Shown in pieces: positions 58,754 to 64,000 of a stretch of DNA of 64,000 nt (within the stretch, counting starts at the first letter, position 1; each line of letters opens with the position of its first letter). The DNA comes from Natronomonas gomsonensis (GTDB lineage: Archaea; Halobacteriota; Halobacteria; Halobacteriales; Haloarculaceae), in NCBI RefSeq assembly GCF_013391635.1, contig NZ_JACAWU010000002.1, positions 992,001 through 1,056,000 of the forward strand, in the 5' to 3' direction. The notes beneath the pieces are model-generated. The model was given only the letters and a program-made list of their open reading frames with translations, ran no database searches and was not told the origin of the DNA. Both the position numbers and the translations under genes were made by a program.

Positions 58754-59335
58754 ATGGACTTGCGGGTCATCGGCGTCCTGCTGCTCGTCCCCCTGCTCGA
58801 CATCATGCTGCTCGTCGTCCTGGCGACGCAGTTGGGCGGTGTAGTGACGGTCGCACTCGTCGTGTTGACGGCGCTCATCGGACTGCTGCTCGCCCGCGCA
58901 GAGGGGCGTCACACACTCCAGCGCCTCCAGCGAAAGCTGGCACAAGGCGAGCCACCGACCGACGAACTGCTCGACGCGGCTCTCCTGTTGGTCGCCGGCG
59001 TCTTGATGCTCACCCCCGGTCTGGTGACCGACCTCCTCGGGTTGCTGTTGGTGTTGCCGCCGACGCGGTATCCCATCCGGGTGTTCACCAAGCGGTACGT
59101 CGTCAAGCCGTACATCGACGCCCAGACCGGCGGCTTCGCCTCCGGCAACGTCTACATCGGCGGGTTCCCGAACGCCGATGAAGGCGGCGACCCCGGCGAG
59201 GAGTTCTTCCGACAGGGCATGGACGAAGGCCGCCCCGGCTCGGAGCCGGTCGATATCGACGAGGACGCCTACGAGTTTTCCGACGCGGAGGAACCTGACG
59301 ACGACGGCGACGATTCAACCGACCGCCGGGCGTGA
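58754..59335 (+). CDS. FxsA-family membrane protein
   Basis: 193 residues from the ATG at 58754. Three or four TM segments ([75 protein letters not shown]) match FxsA, whose E. coli relative relieves F-exclusion of phage T7. Function in archaea unknown. An acidic tail follows. Next to the tRNA. Confidence 0.85.
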   Translation: MDLRVIGVLLLVPLLDIMLLVVLATQLGGVVTVALVVLTALIGLLLARAEGRHTLQRLQRKLAQGEPPTDELLDAALLLVAGVLMLTPGLVTDLLGLLLVLPPTRYPIRVFTKRYVVKPYIDAQTGGFASGNVYIGGFPNADEGGDPGEEFFRQGMDEGRPGSEPVDIDEDAYEFSDAEEPDDDGDDSTDRRA

Positions 59336-59367
59336 CATCGCCAACCGAAGGGCCGCCGAAAAGAAAC

Positions 59368-59375
59368 GTTTAAAC
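59368..59375 (+). promoter_or_regulatory. TATA box of tRNA-Ile
   Basis: GTTTAAAC about 38 nt before the tRNA 5' end, in an otherwise GC-rich gap. Confidence 0.45.
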
Positions 59376-59409
59376 AACCAACCGCGCTACGATGAAATGC
59401 GCCTACCTA

Positions 59410-59484
59410 GGGCCAATAGCTCAGCTAGGTATGAGCGCTCGGCTGATAACCGGGAGGTCCTCGGTTCAAATCCGAGTTGGCCCA
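59410..59484 (+). tRNA. tRNA-Ile (anticodon GAT)
   Basis: 75 nt. The acceptor stem GGGCCAA pairs with TTGGCCC at the other end; the discriminator base is A, and CCA is not encoded. D arm AGCTCAGCTAGGTATGAGC, anticodon loop CTGATAA giving GAT, and T arm GGTTCAAATCC. No intron. The 3' half is the likely integration site of the element that follows. Confidence 0.95.
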
Positions 59485-59659
59485 TCCCTTTCCCCGGCGA
59501 TTGTTGTCCGGGGCTGAAACGGGCGCAGACCTCCCCAGCCAACCAATTTCCGGCGATACCACCTTTCCAGCAGCGCCGCTTTTTGGATAATCCGAGGAGG
59601 TTTTTGCATGGCCACCCCTCACGTCGCCCGATTCTCTTAGCCGAAACCGGAGGTGCGGC
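59485..59659 (+). other. Left-end region of the putative provirus after the tRNA
   Basis: No gene above 40 codons. A strong Shine-Dalgarno (GAGGAGG, 59594-59600) stands 7 nt before an ATG at 59608 with a ten-codon reading frame (MATPHVARFS, stop 59638-59640), followed by the start of the zinc miniprotein. It may hold the attachment core, but the other att site is outside the window. Confidence 0.4.
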
Positions 59660-59785
59660 ATGACCCGGTACTGTCCGCACTGCGCGGCGAGGATGAAGAA
59701 GACAACCTCGCCCGGGTCCGGCATTCCGAGCTACGAGTGCCCGAACGGCCCCCACGAAGCCGGGGAGGTGTACCGCGGACCATGA
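59660..59785 (+). CDS. 41-residue zinc-ribbon miniprotein
   Basis: A CxxC (YCPHC) near the start and a later C...H pair (YECPNGPHEAG) could make a single zinc site. Strong Shine-Dalgarno (GGAGGTG) 4 nt before the ATG. The stop overlaps the start of the next gene (ATGA), so the two are coupled. Small zinc miniproteins of this type are typical of archaeal viruses and plasmids. Confidence 0.65.
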   Translation: MTRYCPHCAARMKKTTSPGSGIPSYECPNGPHEAGEVYRGP

Positions 59786-60162
59786 CGAAGTCTCTCCGCT
59801 TCGATGTCCTCGACGACGACTCGGCCAGCATCGACCGCGCCCGCAGCACGGACTACGAGGTAGTCACCGACCCCAGCGGCCGCGGCTACATCATCGCTTT
59901 CGCCGACAGCGAAGACGTACACCTCGCTGAACTCCAGCGCGAGCCCGACGGCTGGGCCGGTGACTGTTGGACCGTCGACGAAGACGGCACCCGGACCGGC
60001 CGCTGCCGCGGCTGGGTCCACCACGACGGCCCGTGCGCCCACCTTTGGGCCGTTCGGTCGCACCTCGCCCGCGAGAGACTGAAAGACGACGACGAGCGAC
60101 ACAGCAACGACGTAGAACGCGCCCTCGCAGACGGCGGCCGACGACGAGGTGAACTGAAGTGA
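59782..60162 (+). CDS. Small Cys/His-containing protein (SWIM-like?)
   Basis: 126 residues. The C-terminal half has DCWTVDEDGT and GRCRGWVHHDGPCAHLWAVRSH, a Cys/His group resembling a SWIM zinc finger (C-x-C...C-x-H) but imperfect. The N-terminus has YIIAFADSEDVHLAEL. Overlaps the zinc miniprotein gene by 4 nt. SWIM-type proteins are often linked to DNA repair or mobile elements; here the role is unknown. Confidence 0.6.
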   Translation: MTKSLRFDVLDDDSASIDRARSTDYEVVTDPSGRGYIIAFADSEDVHLAELQREPDGWAGDCWTVDEDGTRTGRCRGWVHHDGPCAHLWAVRSHLARERLKDDDERHSNDVERALADGGRRRGELK

Positions 60163-60325
60163 GGGGGACCCGCCCCACACCTTTAGCCTTCCGCGGGGGG
60201 GTGTCCGCCACCATACCGTCCAGTCGAAACGACCCCGGTTTTTCGACCCCCCGCATGCGGGGTCCTCGAACCTCCGTTTCATCTGTGTCCGCACACCCAC
60301 CGCGGTTTGCGGACAGGAGGCGAGC
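60163..60325. promoter_or_regulatory. Intergenic region with a perfect palindrome before the RHH gene
   Basis: Contains CCCCGCATGCGGGG, a perfect 14-bp palindrome, within a longer GACCCC...GGGGTC inverted repeat at about 60249-60268, and a tract GGTTTTTCG before it, so it may be either a terminator of the upstream pair or an operator for the RHH protein. GGAGG lies about 5 nt before the ATG at 60326. Confidence 0.45.
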
Positions 60326-60769
60326 ATGAGCAGCGGTTCTCGACTCCCCGGCGATTCGGAGAGCAACGACCGCCACACCGTCGAAGAACGCGCCGAAACT
60401 CGACTGTCGGGCGACTTGGCCTATCGACTCGGCCAGTACCTCGACGCCACCGGCGAGAAGAAAAGCTCCATCCTACGGGACGCCCTCGACGAGTACCTTC
60501 CGTCATCGGAAAACAGCGCTTACGTGTTACCGAGAGACGGCGACCTCGCCGACGCCTATCTTCAGTTGGCCGACGAGGACGAAAAGCGCGTTTACGACTA
60601 CGAGGAGGCCGTCGACATCTTAGCGAACAGCACCCACCCGAACACGAAGAAACCACTCATCCGAAAGACCGTCATCGAGCGGTTAGACGGTAGCGGCCTG
60701 TTGACGATGAAAGGCGGCCACGTGGCCGTCCACCCCCTGACGCTCCGAGAGGAGGTAACCGACGGATGA
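60326..60769 (+). CDS. Ribbon-helix-helix-type regulator
   Basis: 147 residues. The N-terminal part has the RHH outline: a strand (AETRLSGDLAYRLGQYL) then helices (EKKSSILRDALDEYL). The C-terminal half is unknown. It has a strong Shine-Dalgarno (GGAGG) and overlaps the next small gene by ATGA. A probable repressor or copy-control regulator of the element, possibly acting at the palindrome upstream. Confidence 0.65.
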   Translation: MSSGSRLPGDSESNDRHTVEERAETRLSGDLAYRLGQYLDATGEKKSSILRDALDEYLPSSENSAYVLPRDGDLADAYLQLADEDEKRVYDYEEAVDILANSTHPNTKKPLIRKTVIERLDGSGLLTMKGGHVAVHPLTLREEVTDG

Positions 60770-60867
60770 GAACGCGAGCGCGAGCCGGTGAAGCACTCGG
60801 CGACGTGCTACAACGCCACCTAACCGAGTTCGACGACGGCACCAACGACGACCCCCACGGCCGATAG
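60766..60867 (+). CDS. 33-residue peptide coupled to the RHH gene
   Basis: Starts at the ATG that overlaps the stop of the RHH gene (ATGA, 60766-60769) and ends at a TAG at 60865-60867. Mixed charged sequence with a basic start (MRTRARAGEALGDV). Too short to classify, but the overlap is of the same type as all others in this element, which makes it credible. Confidence 0.45.
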   Translation: MRTRARAGEALGDVLQRHLTEFDDGTNDDPHGR

Positions 60868-60882
60868 GGCCGCCGCTCTTTC

Positions 60883-61320
60883 TTAGAAGACCTCGCCGAT
60901 GGGTAGCTTGTGCTGTCGCCCCTTCGATTGGTGACCCGAACGGTTCCACCCACCCCGGTCGTTGATGATGCCCGTCACCGTCGACGGCCGACGCCGCTGT
61001 ATCCGAATCACGCCGTCGTCGGTATCCAGCAGCACGAACGCATACCACGCCGCGTTTTGGCCCTCTGCCGCCGTCATGGACCGATGCTGCTGTTCCCACA
61101 GTCGGAACCGCCCCGGCCCCGATCTAATCCTCGACGACGTACTCTTGACCTCGTACTTCGCCCCGGTCGACTTCAAGACGCAGTCGTACCACTCCGCGTC
61201 GTTGAACTCCGACAGGCCGTACTCCTCGGCGACCAACGACTCGGCGAGAGAATCGAACTCGTCGCCCTGGACCCGTCGCTGCTGGGACCGGCCGAGAGAC
61301 CGAATCGGTAGCTCAATCAT
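60883..61320 (-). CDS. PD-(D/E)XK-like nuclease
   Basis: 145 residues. The pattern WYDCVLKSTGAKYEVKSTSSR resembles the D...ExK core of PD-(D/E)XK nucleases, with a preceding acidic helix and a later WEQQHRSMTAAEG segment. It may be a resolvase or restriction-like enzyme. Last gene of the minus-strand cascade, overlapping the zinc miniprotein gene before it by 8 nt. Confidence 0.6.
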   Translation of the reverse strand: MIELPIRSLGRSQQRRVQGDEFDSLAESLVAEEYGLSEFNDAEWYDCVLKSTGAKYEVKSTSSRIRSGPGRFRLWEQQHRSMTAAEGQNAAWYAFVLLDTDDGVIRIQRRRPSTVTGIINDRGGWNRSGHQSKGRQHKLPIGEVF

Positions 61321-61438
61321 CCGCGTATTCCCCCTCGTAGCTGTCCGGTGAGGTTTCTGGGTGGCACGTCGGGCACATGAAGTTTCCTCGCATACGGGTC
61401 CGTTCCTCGCACTTTCGGCAGACTGTCGGCAAACTCAT
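61313..61438 (-). CDS. 41-residue zinc-finger miniprotein
   Basis: Starts at the ATG at 61438 that overlaps the ATPase stop (ATGA). Two Cys pairs, CRKC and CPTC, likely hold one zinc ion, followed by an acidic tail. It overlaps the nuclease gene by 8 nt. Coupled expression with the ATPase suggests a viral role. Confidence 0.65.
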   Translation of the reverse strand: MSLPTVCRKCEERTRMRGNFMCPTCHPETSPDSYEGEYADD

Positions 61439-62100
61439 GGCGCGTACTCCTCCGGGACGGGCGGGTTCTTCTCGACGAACTCGCCGGCGTTGAACACGGT
61501 CCACTCGTAGGGGTCCATGTCGGGCATCTGCTCGTAGGCCCCGGCAATCTGCATCGTTGTGAAATATCGCTTCGCCTGCGGACTCTTACGGCCGAGATAG
61601 ACGAACAGCGGAACGTTGTTCGTCACCGCTTCAGGCAGGTCCCATGGGTGTTGCGAGGTCAACAGCGACCGGATGTTACCAGTCTCGAACCGGATACTGT
61701 CTTCGACGTTCCCACCCTGTCGAAACATCCAGTCGAGCATCTCGCTATCGGCGTACTCGTGGCCTTCGTCATGCCCGATTATCTTCGACCCCGGCAGTTC
61801 CCGAAGCATCTGCATCACGCCCTCGTGGTCGTCCTCTGAATCCATCGGGATGAAGTTGAACAGCCGATAGCCCGAGCGGTAGGCGTCGGCGAGGTCTTGG
61901 AGCGTTCGAACCGTCTTTCCCCGGATGAACGAGTGACCTTTCGCGTTGAATATCAGTCCGAGGTCGTGGTGTCCCTGCTCGACGGCGCGGGTCACCCACC
62001 AATTCAGAAGAACGGTCTTGCCACCGAACTCGCTCCCGGCTCCGGTTGCCCCGGTGATGAACACGTGTGCCCCGTCGGTGAGGTAAAATCGGTCGTTCAT
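61435..62100 (-). CDS. Packaging-type P-loop ATPase with an enlarged Walker A loop
   Basis: 221 residues. The N-terminus reads VFITGATGAGSEFGGKTVLLN (Lys28): compared with the usual GATGSGKT of FtsK/HerA-type packaging ATPases it carries about five extra residues, giving GSEFGGKT as the actual P-loop. The Walker B part is KIIGHDEGHEYA with Asp-Glu. The later motif SLLTSQHPWDLPEAV resembles the sensor of packaging ATPases (LLTSQ...). It is probably the genome-packaging motor of the provirus. Coupled by ATGA to the genes on either side. Confidence 0.75.
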   Translation of the reverse strand: MNDRFYLTDGAHVFITGATGAGSEFGGKTVLLNWWVTRAVEQGHHDLGLIFNAKGHSFIRGKTVRTLQDLADAYRSGYRLFNFIPMDSEDDHEGVMQMLRELPGSKIIGHDEGHEYADSEMLDWMFRQGGNVEDSIRFETGNIRSLLTSQHPWDLPEAVTNNVPLFVYLGRKSPQAKRYFTTMQIAGAYEQMPDMDPYEWTVFNAGEFVEKNPPVPEEYAP

Positions 62101-62531
62101 ATCGAGTGAACACCCCCGTCGACCGCCGCGCCGTCGCCCTCGTCCTCGAGGTCGTCACCGTCGCCCGACTCATCACCGCCGGTCGGAATCGACAAGTCGA
62201 GTTCGGCGGAGAGCAGCAGCAGGAACGCCACGGTGAGATGCACCCAAGCCGGCGTTCCGTGCGCGTTGGACGCCTTTTCGATTCCGGCCTCCAAGTGGGC
62301 GTACCACGGCGTCGAGAGGTCGAACGACCCGCGGGCCTGCTGTGGCGAAACCTCCGGTTCCGTCGAGGAGAGCATCGACCGAAGCCCCGACGTGCGCGAC
62401 GACTCCCGAGACGACTCCCGACTTGTCTCGTCGGTCGACCTCTCAGACGTCTGCCGTCCCTCTGCCGCCTCTCGGTCCGGTTCCTCTCCGAGCGCCTTCG
62501 CCGCGGCCGAAGACGGGTCCATGTCCCCCAT
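62097..62531 (-). CDS. Small protein with one C-terminal TM segment
   Basis: 144 residues. A long Ser/Glu/Arg-rich disordered N-terminus (RESSRESSRTSG), then one hydrophobic segment (VHLTVAFLLLLSAEL) and an acidic tail. Overlaps the ATPase gene by ATGA. Likely an internal virion membrane protein, by position only. Confidence 0.55.
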   Translation of the reverse strand: MGDMDPSSAAAKALGEEPDREAAEGRQTSERSTDETSRESSRESSRTSGLRSMLSSTEPEVSPQQARGSFDLSTPWYAHLEAGIEKASNAHGTPAWVHLTVAFLLLLSAELDLSIPTGGDESGDGDDLEDEGDGAAVDGGVHSI

Positions 62532-62532
62532 C

Positions 62533-63033
62533 TTAGACCACCTCGTAGTTCGGCCCGTTGTCTGTTTGTGACCCACGCTGCTGACCACGCAATTTCATGA
62601 ACGCGAGCCCGGCGACAGCGACCGCCCCGACCGCGAGGCCGGCCGCCGCGGACCCCTCGCCAGCAGTTGCCGCCCCTGCCGGTGGGTCCGGGTCGTCGTC
62701 GCCCCCGTCGTCGAGGTCGTCGTCGGGAGTGTCGGTCTGAATCTGTTCGGCCGGTTCTGTCGGGTCCCGGTCCGCCGGCCCGTCGGGCGCGGTCGGGAAG
62801 TCGACCGACCCAGTGTCCTCGGGAGAGGGTTCGGGAGTTGACTCGTCGGAACCCTCTGAATCTTCTGCCGTCTCTTGATTTCCGTCCCCTTCGAGAAGCG
62901 CGTAGGCGTCCGCCTTGTTCGATACCTCCGCGTGGAGGTCGTCTTCCTTGTTTATCATGTGCATCACAGCCCCGTTTTTCGTCGAGAACGGGCCGCCTTC
63001 TTCACATCCGATCGGACAGGCTGGAACAGTCAT
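62533..63033 (-). CDS. Zinc-finger protein with a C-terminal TM segment
   Basis: 166 residues. The N-terminus has Cys and His in a C2H2-like order (CPIGCEEGG...HMINKEDDLH), the middle is an acidic Asp/Pro-rich linker, and a Gly/Ala-rich TM segment (AAAGLAVGAVAVAGLAFMKL) lies near the end. Overlaps the gene before it by ATGA. Probably a membrane-anchored viral protein. Confidence 0.55.
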   Translation of the reverse strand: MTVPACPIGCEEGGPFSTKNGAVMHMINKEDDLHAEVSNKADAYALLEGDGNQETAEDSEGSDESTPEPSPEDTGSVDFPTAPDGPADRDPTEPAEQIQTDTPDDDLDDGGDDDPDPPAGAATAGEGSAAAGLAVGAVAVAGLAFMKLRGQQRGSQTDNGPNYEVV

Positions 63034-63230
63034 TCGGCACCTCCGGCGATGTGTCGGACGTGGGCCGCTACCCGGTCTATTCGACCGTCGACGGCCTCCT
63101 CTGCCTGTTTTCGAGTGAACCGGACAATCAACTTGTACACGACATAGACCCACAGGAGGCCTATCAACGGTTGGAACACGAGTATCCCCGCCAGTACCCC
63201 CAGCAGGAGCAGCAGTTCGAAGCTTACCAT
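63030..63230 (-). CDS. 66-residue membrane protein, first gene of the minus operon
   Basis: From the ATG at 63230. Two closely spaced hydrophobic segments (FELLLLLGVLAGILVFQPLIGLLWVYVVYKLIV) and a basic amphipathic C-terminus. It starts the leftward cascade and reads divergently from the structural-gene operon across a shared palindrome. Probably a virion membrane protein. Confidence 0.6.
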   Translation of the reverse strand: MVSFELLLLLGVLAGILVFQPLIGLLWVYVVYKLIVRFTRKQAEEAVDGRIDRVAAHVRHIAGGAE

Positions 63231-63288
63231 ACGCCGATTAGTCTTGTCTCCATCTACTAATATTAGTGGGTGGTACAACTCAGTTGTA
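63231..63288. promoter_or_regulatory. Divergent viral promoter with a 12-bp palindrome
   Basis: ACTAATATTAGT (63256-63267) is a perfect palindrome and at the same time an AT-rich TATA-like element for both directions, about 26-38 nt before each start codon. One site could therefore serve as the promoter of both operons, with a repressor blocking both at once. Confidence 0.6.
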
Positions 63289-63513
63289 ATGTTCGGAGAA
63301 GTACCAATCCCGTTCACGGGAGAGACGATTGATTTCGGCGAGCCCGGTTCGGCCGCCGCTACGGTCGTTCTCCTCATCCTCGGGATGACTGTGTTCGCCA
63401 TGTCGCGCGACATCGGCGACGAACTCGCATCGAACGCAAACAGCTTCATCGGGAACCTGCTGGGGGTCAACCCCGCGGGCGACGACGGGGCGGACAGCCC
63501 TGAGGTGGTCTAA
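63289..63513 (+). CDS. 74-residue single-TM protein, first gene of the structural operon
   Basis: From the ATG at 63289. One hydrophobic segment (AATVVLLILGMTVFAM) in the middle, with a phage-like N-terminal external part and an acidic C-terminus. Its stop is directly before the next ATG (TAAATG, 63511-63516). Likely a small virion membrane protein. Confidence 0.6.
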   Translation: MFGEVPIPFTGETIDFGEPGSAAATVVLLILGMTVFAMSRDIGDELASNANSFIGNLLGVNPAGDDGADSPEVV

Positions 63514-64000
63514 ATGGCCCGTCCGACCCTCTACAATCCGCGCCAGCGCGGTAACAGCTACCTCTACCCCGACTCCTCGCCACAGTTCATCAACGGCGCG
63601 GACCTCGACGGGGCGACTCTCCAGAGTGGTGAGTACATCACCATCTGGAGCGAAGACGTGAAGGCGGACACTCTGAAGTTCTTCGGCTTCGGGCCGCGGA
63701 ACCGAGAGGCCGCCGACGCGAGTTTCGCGTACTGCGAGCTCCTCGCCGACGGCTCCGGCACCGGCGCCGACGGCGACCAGATTTCGGGCAAGCTGCGGCT
63801 GGCTATCGTCGACTCGACCGGCGACGACATCCGCCGCCGCGTGTTCGGTGACCTCGACGACCTCGCCGACGCGAAGGGCGACTCCCGAACCGACCGGCCC
63901 ATGCAGGCAGAAGTACAGCCCGCCGCCAGCCAAGACAAGAGCCTCGCCCTTCAGGTGAAGGTCGACGCCTCTCAGGACGGTGTCGTGGTTGGCAACGACA
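63514..64000 (+). CDS. Putative virion structural protein (partial, cut by the window end)
   Basis: The frame is open from the ATG at 63514 to the last base; 162 residues are visible. Beta-rich, acidic, without signal peptide (TLYNPRQRGNSYLYPDSSPQF, FFGFGPRNREAADASFAYCEL, ISGKLRLAIVDSTGDDIRRRVFG). Its position after a small TM protein and divergent from the packaging ATPase is that expected of a capsid or spike protein in SH1/SNJ1-like viruses, but I cannot show homology by eye. Confidence 0.55.
   Translation, partial: MARPTLYNPRQRGNSYLYPDSSPQFINGADLDGATLQSGEYITIWSEDVKADTLKFFGFGPRNREAADASFAYCELLADGSGTGADGDQISGKLRLAIVDSTGDDIRRRVFGDLDDLADAKGDSRTDRPMQAEVQPAASQDKSLALQVKVDASQDGVVVGND

Overview
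The window is a piece of a haloarchaeal chromosome (class Halobacteria). The evidence is very high GC over most of its length, proteins rich in Asp and Glu, Tat-exported lipoproteins, TATA boxes about 25-30 nt before many start codons (leaderless transcription), and typical archaeal genes: HMG-CoA synthase, Rfc large subunit, two MoeA proteins in tandem, PdxS, an LWR-salt protein and an MTH865-type protein. I cannot name the genus.

Layout. 1-250 is the AT-rich 3' end of an unknown gene. 364-1701 is hmgB of the mevalonate pathway. 1.8-8.1 kb is an island of lower GC and mostly unknown genes. Its centre is a large minus-strand protein that joins an FtsZ/tubulin-like GTPase domain to two complete Cdc48-type AAA+ ATPase domains. 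Opposite it runs a three-gene set (multi-pass membrane protein, unknown soluble protein, small membrane protein). This is the best candidate for an undescribed system, possibly cytoskeletal or membrane remodelling. 8.1-49.6 kb is mostly core genome: carA with a divergent Lrp/AsnC regulator, an MBL hydrolase, phosphoglycolate phosphatase, a GTPBP1-like GTPase, an M48 protease, two HAD phosphatases, an aminotransferase, a pilin-like surface protein, an ABC1 kinase, Hsp20, moeA1-moeA2, pterin dehydratase, heme A synthase, malic enzyme, an amino-acid ABC transporter, rfcL, an HD protein, carB, an SLC13 transporter, a PAS histidine kinase, two FAD oxidoreductases and homoserine kinase. carA and carB lie 26 kb apart but share a near-identical palindromic element upstream, which suggests one Lrp-type regulon.

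49.6-59.3 kb holds a membrane-protein gene cut by an in-frame TAG, a membrane protein with five internal repeats, an SCP2-like and an MTH865-like protein, a scar of IS200/IS605-type (tnpB) sequence, an ATP-grasp enzyme, pdxS, a DUF1405 protein, gpmI and fxsA.

59.4 kb onward: a tRNA-Ile(GAT) gene is followed at once by a compact block of small overlapping genes with strong Shine-Dalgarno sites, a packaging-type ATPase, several small single-TM proteins, zinc-finger miniproteins, an RHH regulator and a PD-(D/E)XK-like nuclease. A divergent operon enters a putative virion-protein gene cut by the window end. This looks like the left part of a provirus (possibly of the SH1/SNJ1 type) integrated at the tRNA gene; its integrase and right end are outside the window.
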